From Tritrichomonas musculus (lineage: Eukaryota > Parabasalia > Tritrichomonadida > Tritrichomonadidae): 64,000 nt of DNA. How positions within the stretch are numbered: the stretch's first letter is position 1; the number at the start of each line of letters is the position of its first letter. Below, piece by piece: positions 53,644 through 64,000 of the stretch. Location: the NCBI GenBank assembly GCA_039105265.1, contig JAPFFF010000013.1, positions 1,922,001 to 1,986,000 of the forward strand, read 5' to 3'. A model generated the notes under the pieces. That model was not told the origin of the DNA. It saw only the letters and a list, made by a program, of their open reading frames with translations, and searched no databases. The position numbers were made by a program, and so were the translations under genes.

Positions 53644-54243
53644 ATTGAGAATATCAATTCTCCTGATACTTATGGGTTAATTGATGTTTTAAAAAGAAAA
53701 TTTGTAGAAAGATTTAACGAAACATGTGATGCAGTTATGGCAGAATTAGGCTTTTTATTATCTGATACAGGAAGGAAATGGTGGTAGTACAGACTCAATG
53801 ATATTTTAAAATATCATCTTTTCAAAATGCAGAAGAAATATAAATAAAATGGATAGGCAATCATCAAATTAAAATTAAACGAAATAAGTGAATATTTGAA
53901 TTTTAATGATGACCAAATTTCAATTATATTAAAAACATTCACCATTTGGCTTTCAATGAATGACGAAATAATAGAAGAACTGATAATATATTGGAAAAGT
54001 ATCATGCCTCAAAAAGTAATTCAAAATAATGAAGAATTATTATTAAGAGATTTGGCAATTATAACTCTTCGTCTCTTGGCATTACTTGGTACAGAAGCAA
54101 TATGCGAACGTTGCTTCTCTCAGCTCAAATTAATACACTCTCATTTAAGGACCAAATTGAAATCTGATATCTTAGACTCAATACTTCGGATCAAGACTAA
54201 TTTGATAGGCTCGAAAGAAATAGAAGATATTCAACTTTATTAA
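53641..54243 (+). pseudogene. hAT transposase C-terminal fragment
   Basis: The plus strand reads DTYGLIDVLKRKFVERFNET, one stop after GRKWW, then RLLALLGTEAICERCFSQLK and LIHSHLRTKLKSDILDSILR. The last part is the hAT dimerisation domain (E-x-x-C-E-R-x-F-S). The N-terminal half is absent, cut at the junction with the mariner piece. It is followed by a poly-T run and a GGGCTTTGCCC hairpin. Confidence 0.75.
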
Positions 54244-54325
54244 CACAGTTCTGATGATTCATACGATTCAGATGATTATAGTGACATATCTGATTCGATG
54301 ATCAAAGTGAAGATGCCCATCCCAT

Positions 54326-54326
<1 letters not shown>

Positions 54327-54359
<33 letters not shown>
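54327..54359. repeat. Poly-T tract, 33 bases
   Basis: Pure T run between the hAT fragment and the third Maverick fossil. Confidence 0.9.
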
Positions 54360-54362
<3 letters not shown>

Positions 54363-54638
54363 GTTTCCACTTTTTAAATATGTTATTTTCTTTTTAAGCA
54401 TACCTCCACACCCCTTTTTTTATCATGTGGAAGATTCTTTTTTGTTGGAGGAGGAAATAAGAACCTAAATAAATTCGGAGGGCTTTGCCCCAGAACCCCA
54501 AAAAAGAATTATGATAATATGAATAACATATAAATATATATTAACAGTCACCTCCTCTCGCCACACAACGCTTCACATAATGCAGTACAACTGTAAACAC
54601 ACTACTTTTTTCAATTAAACCCACCCTATTTTTTTAGC

Positions 54639-57016
54639 GTGTCAATTTTTTTATCACCACACAAAATACATTGCTATACATATTACATCGTAGATGACGA
54701 CCAAATAATCATATTGTTATGCGATGATGATGTTGATTTGTTGATTGATAACGAGGTTGTCATTGTGTTAAATGATGATGATGTTGTAGATACAACCTCA
54801 CTTAATGATAACACATCACTCAATGAAGAAGTTAAATTAACAGTTAATAATCATGCTGTTTTAATGATTGATAATGCAATTGCTATTGTTTTTCATGATG
54901 ATAATGATGTAACAGTTGATAATCATGTTGGTTTAGTAATTGATAATGCAGTTGCTATTGATTTTAATGATGAAATTAGTTTAGTAATTGATAACGCCCC
55001 TGACTTTGCATTAGCTGATGTAGAGTTTGACTCAGAAACAGTTAACATGAACGACATGATTGACATCACTTAACTTAACACGTTATCAGATCCTTCACGA
55101 GGTTGATGCCAAAAACTATCGCGACAACTGCTTTGTATATGCATGCATTCAGTCAGGTGTATTCACAGAAGATGAGATTGACATGTCACGTGGCATAATG
55201 GTTACACGTTCAATACCCAACAAGATGATACTGAAAATAACCTAAGACATGAAATGCCACTTTGTTGTATATCGCATTGATGAATCACGCGATGTTAAAC
55301 ATCAAGTTAGAATGTCAGTTGACACACGCAAGAATATAGAGATTAATACAGATAGAGTGGTTAAACTACGTTTGTATAAAGACCACTTAGTGATATATGA
55401 TGAGATTTTGCCAATCACCACCTATTGAATTGAACATAGAGATGAACTTGATGAAAAGCATGCTGACATTCCAGTTGAAACGATTTAGCATCAGAGGTGT
55501 TAATCAAACTGACTATCCACTTTACGCTACTGCTGATTGGGCAAGCAATGACTTCATGAAAGTAAGATGTTTGAATGCAACTGCTTCCGTGAGATTAACC
55601 AATGTGAACAAAACATATTATGAATATGTGAGCATGATAGCCACTTGAATGATTACACTGAACTCAACTATGATGAAAAGTCGTGTTGTGAAGCTGAAAC
55701 AGATGATACCAGACATATTACACCATGGCAAGCAGTTTACTAAGCTGACTTTGAAACAGACGTAACTGTATCACCACACAAACCATACCTATGTAGTATA
55801 TATGATGGTAAAAACACAAAACCTTATACAGGTGATGACATTGCAAAACGATTCTTAGATGATTTACCCAATCATTCATTGACTTACTTCCACAATCTTA
55901 AGTATGACGTGTGTTTCTTCATCGATGAACCATACTGGACTACTCATGTTATTAAAAGTGGTGGTACAATCTTGCAAGCTGTTATGAAACAACCTAAAAC
56001 CATTAGATATTGGAATAAAGAAACACATTCATACAAAACTAAAGACATAATCAAGCGTTTAACATTCCGCGACAGTTACTCACTCATACCAGCGCCACTA
56101 TCACGGCTTGCTAACATATTCAATCTCATTGTTCATAAAGAAATCATGCTATATAAACTCTACACAGCAGCTAACATCAACCGTAAGATGATACCATTCA
56201 ATGAGTTTAAAGATCAATACCGTGATGAACACATTGATGATAAGACAGAAGCTGAACTCGAACAAGACTATTCACAACTACTCATCAATGCCAAGGAAGC
56301 TGAGTATTATGATGAAACCACACATGATTGACATAATGAAGTATGCTCAGTTCTACGGTGAAAAAGACCGTACTACACTCATGGAAGGCGTACGTAAGTT
56401 TGATCGTAACCTCAATGAAGTGTTCAAGAATGCTAATAACAAATTCCCTGGCATTAACCAGTACATATCAATCAGTGCAATATGTTACGACATCGCACGT
56501 ATTAGTTACACCAAATACTGCTTCAAACTATCAGGTAAGCCATAGAACATCATCCAACGTTGTGTAAGCGGTGGTAGAACAATGACGGATAACAATGAAA
56601 AGCAATATGTTGAAGGTAAGATACAAGATTTTGATGAAGTTAGTTTGTATCCATCCGCAATGAGAATCATGCCAGACATACCCAAAGGTAAACCGCAAAT
56701 CATACCACCAAACACCACTCATGATCAACTCATGTGTTATGATACGTTCTTCATTGAGATCAACATCAAACGCTTAACACCTAAGTCAATGTACTCATAT
56801 ATGTTTTGTCAGGTATTCAAACGCAATGAAGAAGGCGTTAAACTGTTTGGTAACCAAACAGTTGACCACTTCTATATTGACAAGATTGGTTTGATTGATT
56901 TGTGTGAAGCCTATGATATTGAATATGAATTATTGCATGGTTACTACTTCAATGATGGTTTCAATTCATTGATCAACAAGTGGCTGCATAATTCCTTTTT
57001 CATCATCATTATTTGA
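54639..57016 (+). mobile_element. Maverick polymerase B fossil (third Maverick lineage)
   Basis: Recognisable parts in order are an aspartate- and valine-rich N-terminal region with internal repeats (LVIDNAVAIDF type), a segment with NYRDNCFVYACIQSG, the exonuclease area (SLTYFHNLKYDVCFF) and the first polymerase motif (DFDEVSLYPSAM). The 3' part of the gene is missing at about 57016. The fossil is broken, with roughly five to eight interruptions. Composition is less AT-rich than the neighbourhood, so it is probably of moderate rather than great age. No terminal repeat was recognised. Confidence 0.85.
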
Positions 57017-57411
57017 ATTGTTTTAAGGGAGCAGTTCAAATATCATTTTTATTCAAAAATTGAATAAAAATTGCAAAAATAAAAAATTAATTTTTCTAGC
57101 AAAAGAAATATTTTTTTTAAAGTATATAAAGGCTGTTTAAAAATATAGGAATAATGAAATTGATAAAGAAAAAAAATGACATAAATAAAATCTCACAAAT
57201 ATAAATCAAAAAAATTATTCTCTAAATTTATAACGGCAGAAAAATTTATTCTCTCAAATAGTAAATGCAGACAAAAAGAACTCTCACAAAACAAAAAATT
57301 ATATTTTTCATTAATAAAAAGAGAAAAATTAATTGCTTGAAACAATTAATATTAACCAGTGGTAAATTTAATTATTTCCTTATTACTTTGGAGGTTCTTC
57401 ATCGTAGTTTC
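57017..57411. other. AT-rich spacer
   Basis: Between the Maverick fossil and the hAT; a possible hAT terminal repeat was looked for but not found. Confidence 0.4.
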
Positions 57412-59407
57412 TCATTCGATTAATTGCGATGATGAATAAATTTGGAGTCGAGCTTCTATTGTATCGCAATTAAACCTTGCTCCGTGCATGCCAGTGACAT
57501 CTCTCTGACGAGAAATAAAGCGTTCACAATTAGCCTCTGATGTGCCGATTGATACTATTCTTAATCCTAGTTTACCTAATACTCTCCAACGAGAATGAGT
57601 TATAATTCTTTTCCAAAAGTCAACAGGCTTGTATTTTTTCAAATCATAATGAAATGGTAAATTTAATGTTGGACCAAGTGACCATTCATCTAATAAGTCA
57701 TGAATTTCTTCTTCAGAATATTCAATTTTTAAATCTGAAGGGAGATTTACAATAAATTTTTCTGCAATTTCATTCATGCCGTCGAATAAACTAGAATTTA
57801 ATATTGATTCAAACTTTACTTTTTTAATTTGTGAGTAAATGTTTTTAAAATTTTGGTGAAGAGTCGAATCTTCATTACTTTCATTATTATCTGATTCAAT
57901 AATATTTGCATTTTGATTTTCTGAGTCTATATTTTGCATGCTATCATCTAAAAACTGTCGAATATTAGAATTGTTGTCTAGTTTTTCTTTTTCTAATATA
58001 ACCTTTTCACTCATTAAATAAGAATATTCAAAGATCTTTTCATTTGGATTGTACTGAAATACAGAACTTACGTTTTTCATACGGAAATGTGTTCTTCCTC
58101 CAGCTCAAAGAAAATATGCAGTTAAAACAAGATCAGAATTATTACTTTTTATACGAGCAATTAAAACAGAGTATAATTCATGAAAAATGTCTGTGATTAA
58201 ATGAAAATCTTCATGTCGATAATAAACAACCATATCATTAATATATCTTGCAACGCAGCAAATTGAACTGTTTGATTCCATTTTTTCAACAAAATACCTC
58301 AATGGCGATACAAGTTTAAACAATTGTTCCAATTCATCCATTTCGACTTGATATTTTTCAATTGAAAGTAAGGTTAATACATCATTTTTATTATCCAAAA
58401 TGAATTCAAGGACATCATAAATATAGATCCATCTAGTTTCGACAATTAATGGACATTTTTTCCCTATGAAAACAACAGAGTCTGCTTTTCTTAATATTGT
58501 TATAATGTTTTTTACATCATTAACAAGTTTTTGTAAATGTTCATTTAATTTGAGCGTTGTTGTAAATGTTAAACTCATAAGATGACAAAAACAATGAACA
58601 ATTTGAATTCCTTTTACTCGAGGATCTTCTGAAATTTGCCTGAAATATTCAATACCTTTTGTTTGAGCTCTTAAGTTGTCAATTATTATAGAACTTACAT
58701 TCATATTATAATCTAGTAGTTGATTTACAATTTCTTCAGTAAAAATATAATAATCTGTATAATCAAAGTTGGTATTTCTTACTAATCTATATAAATACGG
58801 TTTTATTGTATCATCTTCAGTTACTGAAATAACAAAGTGAACAACATTGAGTTTGCTAACCGTTCCTGAATCAATTTCTAAATTAATATATTTTTCTTTA
58901 AATAAACTAATAGAACTTTCTTTGATTTCTTTTGCAGCAATCATAATTTAGTCTCTAAGATTATTAGCATTTTCCATTTTAAATACGTCAGAAGGATTTA
59001 ATGAAAAAGTTGGGAAGCTTTTTTGAATTTGAACTCCAATTTCCAATAATAAGTGAATAAAGGATTCCATTTTTGGATTGACTGCTTTGTTAGCAGGTAT
59101 ATTTAATGATCCTGCAAGAATTGCTAAAGCTCTCATAATTGTCATTTGAATTTCATCAGTTGATTGAATTTTATTATCAATTAATAGTTTTTTTTGGAAA
59201 TAATTTATCAACTTCGCGAGGAATATTATAAAAATGTCTGATTTTTTTTAAATGTTGGACTAATTGATATCTTCTTCCATGATAACTGCATCTACATAGT
59301 TCCATAAAAACATTTCTACCTAATTTAGGGCATCTATAATGCATATGACTATCCGATTTTACTTCCATTTGAGTGCAACCAGGTTGGAAGAGCATATTTG
59401 TTTTCAT
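57412..59407 (-). pseudogene. hAT-family transposase, nearly full length, inactivated
   Basis: On the minus strand, in order: CTQMEVKSDSHMHYRCPKLG with C/H residues suggesting a BED-type zinc finger; a helical segment; the RNase H-like core with VSSIIIDNLRAQTKGIEYF (catalytic D) and IQIVHCFCHLMSLTF (H-x-C region); RWIYIYDVLEFIL; and the C-terminal dimerisation part LGLRIVSIGTSEANCERFIS. It is interrupted by a frame change near 59200, an in-frame TAA near 58947 and an in-frame TGA near 58105. Otherwise the reading is smooth over about 650 residues, so the copy died recently. It is unrelated in close sequence to the hAT fragment at 53641. Confidence 0.8.
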
Positions 59408-59818
59408 TTTCTATTTTTTTCATTTATTTTGACATATTTTTAAAAAATGACTATCACAAAATTTGTGAACTTTTAAAGCGCCAATAAAAATATAATCAAA
59501 TTTTATTTCACTGCCAAGCAGTTTCTTTGAAAACTCATCATAAACTATACAATTATGATTTTACACCACTTTTTTGCCAAAATAGCCACTTTTCATTACC
59601 AAAGGCGAATTTTTTACAAAAAATTGCCAATTTTTTTGTTTAGTTTATATCAATAAATTGTGAGATAAATTATATAAAATACAATGAAAAAGTTTAACTT
59701 TTTTAAATCCAAAATATATTAGTTAAAAAAGATTTATTTTAGAATTTTGAATTCATAATTAGTCAAAAAGCATTGCCAAGCAAAATAATGGATTCATTGG
59801 CAATAAATATTTACCTAA
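59408..59818. other. AT-rich spacer
   Basis: Between the hAT and the MITE; no feature recognised. Confidence 0.4.
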
Positions 59819-60414
59819 ATATACACCTGTTTCACTTTTGTAACGGAAAATTCCACTTTCGTGACGGAAAATTTCACTTTCGTAACGGAAATTTTCATTT
59901 TCGAAACGGAAATTTTCACTTTTGTTACGGAAAATATGAAATTTTCATGAATATATGATCTTTGTTATAAAAATTTGTGATTTTAAAGTTAACATCTTTT
60001 ATTTAATAAAAAATGATTATTCATTCAGAAAAAATTCATCAACAAAAATATGCAATATATAATAATCTCTTCTTTAAAAAAATTTTATTTAAATAGCAAA
60101 TTTGTATAATTTATTTAATAAAATATACCTATACGTGAAGAATTAGTGATTTTTAAAACGAAAAATATTATTTATTTTTTGATCAATCTTAAAAAAAAAA
60201 TTTCCATAAAAAATGAAATCTATGGCAATAATAGTTGTTATTATACTAAATTTCATAAAAATATTTGAAATGCTTTAAATTTTCATACGTTTTTGTATTT
60301 TCCGTTACGAAAATGAAAATTTCCGTTACGAAAGTGAAAATTTCCGTAACAAAAATGAAAATTTCCGTTACGAAAGTGGATTTTTCTGTTACAAAAGTGA
60401 AACAGGTGTATATT
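59819..60414. mobile_element. MITE whose terminal repeats are built of 21-bp iterons
   Basis: The ends are inverted repeats of about 115 bp beginning ATATACACCTGTTTCAC. Each arm holds five tandem 21-bp iterons with the core CGTAACGGAAA, in opposite orientation in the two arms. The central part is AT-rich and non-coding. The TA at each border is compatible with a mariner-type target. The iteron core contains TAACGG, a Myb-site-like sequence. Confidence 0.82.
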
Positions 60415-61066
60415 ATTGATTAAATTTATTCAAAATTATTTTTATTTCTTTGCATATTTTTTAGGAATGTAATTGTGATAGAAAATTTCTGTTATTAAAA
60501 ATACTCATATTTTCATAAATATAGATTATAATTTATAAAAGTTTTCTCAACTTATTAAAGTGCACTGTTATTAATTTTTTGATCAAATAAATTAATGTTC
60601 TTAGCCAAAATTGAATCTACATAAATCGACTGATTTGATTCGATTTTATATAGAATTTTGAAACGATTTATGCTCTGTCAATTCGAAAATTTTTAAAATC
60701 AAAACATGTCATTTTGCATTAATATATGATATTAATGAAGGTTGAGAAAACATTTTCTCATTTTACTATATTAAATAGGAGTTATTATAAATAAAAATAA
60801 GTTATTAATGACTAAATTTTAGAAAATAAAATTTAGATTTACTCAATGAAATATTAATAATGTAATCATTTAGCTTTAATCAATAATTATATTTATTAAA
60901 ATAATATATTACTGTAAAATATGACTTTATTTTTTCAATTATTTACGAGAGAAATAAGTATTTAAAAAAAAAACTAAAAAATTGAGTTTGGCGGTCTCAT
61001 TAATTTGAAAAACCTTATAGAAAAAATCCAATAAAAATTTTAACATATTTTCATTTCATTTATTTA
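60415..61066. other. AT-rich spacer
   Basis: No gene seen between the MITE and the Kolobok-like gene. Confidence 0.5.
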
Positions 61067-62534
61067 ATGCGTGGATTATCAAAAAAGCAGCAAAAAAGTG
61101 CTCGTGCTAAGTATGCTCATAGTAAGAGATTGGACAATGCCATAACTGAACCAGAAAAACCAATTGTTGTAGATCCCAAAATGATGGTGATATCAAACTA
61201 TGAAAACAGAAGTACTTATACAAAGACAAAAGGTTTGTTGGCTGCTCAAAGAATAGATTCTCCCCCGAAATCTACCTATTATCGTTACCAAAAAAAAGTG
61301 AATAAAACGATAATTGACCCTTGTAAAGAATCAATTCAAAATGAATCAATGAACATGAAACAAGGAAGTTCCATTTCATGTGATGGTGCATATGCACACC
61401 GCAGGAATTCCTCACAATATCATGCAGCATTCATCGATTCTTCCACAGGGAAAATTGTTGCAGGTTCAATTGTTACAAAGGCTCGAAAAGGAGGTGATTT
61501 CTATGGAAGTTCCAACATGCTGGAAACAGAAGCTATTAGAAGAAACTTATGTCAAATTGATCTCTCAAAAGTTGATGAATATTGTCATGATAGAGGCAAT
61601 AAAACTGCTGGTGCAATGATAGATGCCAAAAAAAAAATATAAAAGAAAACATAGATCCAAACAATGACCGTAAATGGTTCGATAGATGCTGGAAAAAACT
61701 TTTGGAAGGTGGTTACAAATTAGCAGTTTGTGCTGGCAACTGCATTGTATGCATTGGTAGAAAAGTGATTGGAACTGTATCCAGTGTTACGAAAAATGCA
61801 ATTGACACTGTTTTTAAAAAAGATAACATTGATGATAAAAAAGAGAAAAAACAAAAAGAAACAAAAAGAAATAAAAAAGTGCCACAAAATGAAGTGAATG
61901 AACAAAATGATAAAAACGATGCCGAGTATCGAAAGCAATTTAGATCATTAAAGAAACATGTTAAAGAATGGTTTGAATTCTTATTAAGAAGAAAAGATTA
62001 TAATGTAGATGAAAAAAAGCAATGAGACAATATCAAGCAGCATATAATTGGCAACCATTCAAGTTGTCTGCATGATCCTGATAAAAAAGTTTTTTTTGGT
62101 CTAATGGAGCCAAAAATAAAAATATTAAAGAGGATTTTGATAGATTTGTTGATGAAATGTCACTAGTATTTGAAAAAGTTAATCCTAAATTAAACACAAA
62201 TGCGAATGAATCGCTTCATGCAGAAGTTGCTCGAGTTGCTAATAAAAACACGCCTTGGTCCAAAGAAGGGTATGAAGCAAGAGTATCATATGCTTATCTT
62301 CATCATAATGAACCATTCAAATGTCCCTTTTTAATAAGGGAAAGAAACCAAATTCCTCCAAATCCAGTTGATATTAAACATATAAATGATATAAATAAAG
62401 AAAGATCAAAACAAAAAGAGTATCGCTCATCAGAAGAATATAGAAATAAAGAATCTGAAAGGCGGCAAAAATGGAGAGCAGATATGAAGACAAAAAAGGT
62501 GATTACACTGGTATTAAGAAAAATCCTGATTTAA
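61067..62534 (+). pseudogene. Kolobok/Mutator-like transposase, inactivated
   Basis: The first piece (to 61642) has a basic N-terminus, then SISCDGAYAHRRNSSQYHAA (first acidic residue, D106), KARKGGDFYGSSNMLETEAI and YCHDRGNKT (candidate second aspartate, D175). This is the DDE layout of the Mutator-like/Kolobok transposases with the paired GG and E-x-E segment. The frame changes at an A9 run near 61630, continuing WFDRCWKKLLEGGYKLAVCA with a lysine-rich low-complexity stretch; a second break lies around 62030-62110. The last piece, NTNANESLHAEVARV, holds the final glutamate. Family choice between Kolobok and related groups is uncertain. TTAA-flanked small elements elsewhere in the window would suit a Kolobok source. 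Confidence 0.65.
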
Positions 62535-62971
62535 AATGATTAATAAATAATAAAAACTATTATCTTTTTTCTAAAATTGAGATTTTAGATCTTTATTTTG
62601 AACATATATATGATAATTGCGCATGCAATAACTATTGGGATTTTTTATGAACAAAGAACTTATTTTGAATAAAAAAGTAAGATATGAAAAATCATGAATT
62701 CAATATGTTTCATCAAAATTGAAAAATTGTTTATCATGCTTTATATAAATTACCATTCTCGTAATTATTTATATATTAATGTTGATTTGCTTTTTAAGCT
62801 GGAAGAATTGATAAATAAATAAATAATAAAAAATAAAAATAATAAAAAAAAAAAAACAAGAAAACTAACGCGCGATATAATCATAAATCATTTAATAAAC
62901 TATAATCATTGAACATACATAAATGTTTTTTGTATTTTGAAATTCAATTAATAATTAATATCATTTAATGA
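62535..62971. other. AT-rich spacer
   Basis: Nothing recognised. Confidence 0.45.
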
Positions 62972-63000
62972 CAACTTTTTGAGCAAAGCTCAAAAAATTG
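62972..63000. repeat. Dispersed palindrome, copy 3
   Basis: The arm CAACTTTTTGAGC pairs with GCTCAAAAAATTG around AAA; the base next to the outermost pair has changed. Confidence 0.7.
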
Positions 63001-63103
63001 TCATTCTTGAGATCTATTAGGTATAATATTTCATTTGTTTTCTTCATGGAAGTTGATTTATGTAAGTTTTGAAAAGAAATCAAATTTGAAAATAATAAAA
63101 GGC

Positions 63104-63130
63104 CACTTTTTGAGCTTCGCTCAAAAAGTG
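63104..63130. repeat. Dispersed palindrome, copy 4
   Basis: Perfect 12-bp arms, CACTTTTTGAGC and GCTCAAAAAGTG, around TTC. Confidence 0.85.
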
Positions 63131-63223
63131 TCCAAGCATAAGATTCATTTCGGTTATGTAATAACTTGGTTATAGCTGGTTTTGATGTTTGAATATCTGA
63201 TTTGAGGAAATTGCAAGAAACGC

Positions 63224-63250
63224 CACTTTTTGAGCTTCGCTCAAAAAGTG
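63224..63250. repeat. Dispersed palindrome, copy 5
   Basis: Identical to copy 4, 120 bp further on, with a matching CGCC/GGCC-like lead-in. Confidence 0.85.
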
Positions 63251-63565
63251 TCTATGCTTTAGATAATAATGGCGTAATAATATATTTTTCTTTCAAGAAC
63301 ATTGTTCTATTTTAAGCAAGTATTCTATAAAAACAAACGATTAAAATAAATAGAAAAATAATTGAGGGTCAATTTGGTTTCTCTTGTCATAAACATTTTG
63401 CATCAAAAAGTTATTTTTTTTTTTTGTTTTAAGAAAAAGTTATGTTTTATTTTTTGCTCCAAGAAAAAGTTCATGATTATTTTTCACTCTATCAAATTGA
63501 GGAAACTTTTTGACCGAAAAAAAATCAAAATAAACAAAAAAAAATTAAATATACTATATGATATG

Positions 63566-63614
<49 letters not shown>

Positions 63615-64000
63615 GAGAGAGTGATTAAAAATTGAGATAAATAACTTTTGGATTGTGAAGCATAATATCTCGAAATTTAACTAATATTTTTCAAATATTT
63701 TTTTTATATTACAATATATATTTATTTTTATTTGGTATTTATTTATTAATCTCCCTTAAAAAATATTCCATGTTTCTTAAAAAAAATAAATAAAAGTCTT
63801 TCATTCAATCTTAAATGCTTATATGCTTAAAGTCAATGGATACTTACAGCTATTTGCTCTAGAATTCTATTTCTAATTGTGAAGTAACGTTTTCAGTCAG
63901 AAAAAGTGAACATAGTTAACGAAGGATTGCATACTGAACTTAACCATTGATATGATAGAAAAAAATTTTAGATAAAGGGCTCTTGCTGAAAAAAAAATGC
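63251..64000. other. AT-rich stretch to the window end with poly-A tract
   Basis: No gene recognised. A 47-base poly-A run lies at 63566-63612; the open frame ending in it is a lysine run without meaning. Confidence 0.55.

Noticed and set aside
54430-54520. GGGCTTTGCCC hairpin as a transcription terminator
   Set aside because: The stem is short and there is no adjacent intact gene; the preceding poly-T is on the wrong side for a terminator of the hAT fragment.
59773-59958. Frame with repeated FHFRNGN
   Set aside because: It is produced by the 21-bp iterons of the MITE arm.

Overview
The window looks like gene-poor, repeat-rich nuclear DNA of a trichomonad parabasalid, possibly close to Tritrichomonas. 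The evidence is a strongly AT-rich, intron-free sequence, a trichomonad-type ankyrin protein (DUF3447 style), an initiator-binding-domain-like protein, an M5-like box (CCTTTAG) and TCA-type initiators close to start codons, a BspA-like leucine-rich fragment, and several Maverick/Polinton fossils. The species assignment is an inference.

Layout. 1-4.5 kb: the end of a GC-richer Maverick with polymerase B, an ATPase/integrase ORF and two unrecognised ORFs. 4.5-13.6 kb: a second, AT-rich Maverick-like element with its own polymerase B carrying an internal HNH domain, a separate HNH endonuclease, a packaging-type ATPase, a tiny membrane protein and several unknown ORFs. Nearly every ORF in both elements has a TTTTTAT-like box about 9-12 nt before its ATG. 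13.6-24.3 kb: AT-rich DNA between two 170-bp inverted repeats. It holds a 2-kb Maverick-derived element with identical 261-bp inverted ends, an IS1595/Merlin-type transposase gene, a 15-bp minisatellite and a 1.8-kb inverted-repeat element.

26.1-33.1 kb: an ankyrin-protein gene runs into a 5.4-kb array of a 25-bp minisatellite, with ten near-identical ankyrin-coding cassettes spread through it. 33.2-34.7 kb is a nearly pure (TTTA)n tract of about 1.47 kb, followed by a broken host gene. 35.7-48.2 kb is mostly non-coding. It carries three cleanly bounded non-autonomous transposons (one with an 8-bp target duplication, two at TTAA sites), a split host gene and remnants of mariner-like, MULE and RRM-like genes.

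49.0-53.3 kb is the only compact cluster of intact host genes: an initiator-binding-domain-like protein, a caspase/metacaspase-like protein with an altered histidine motif, and a single-domain six-helix voltage-gated cation channel with a CatSper-like pore. 53.5-64 kb returns to transposon debris: mariner and hAT fragments joined end to end, a third Maverick polymerase fossil, a longer hAT, a MITE built of Myb-site-like iterons and a Kolobok/Mutator-like transposase. Dispersed palindromes (arm CTTTTTGAGC) occur near 35.8 kb and 63 kb.
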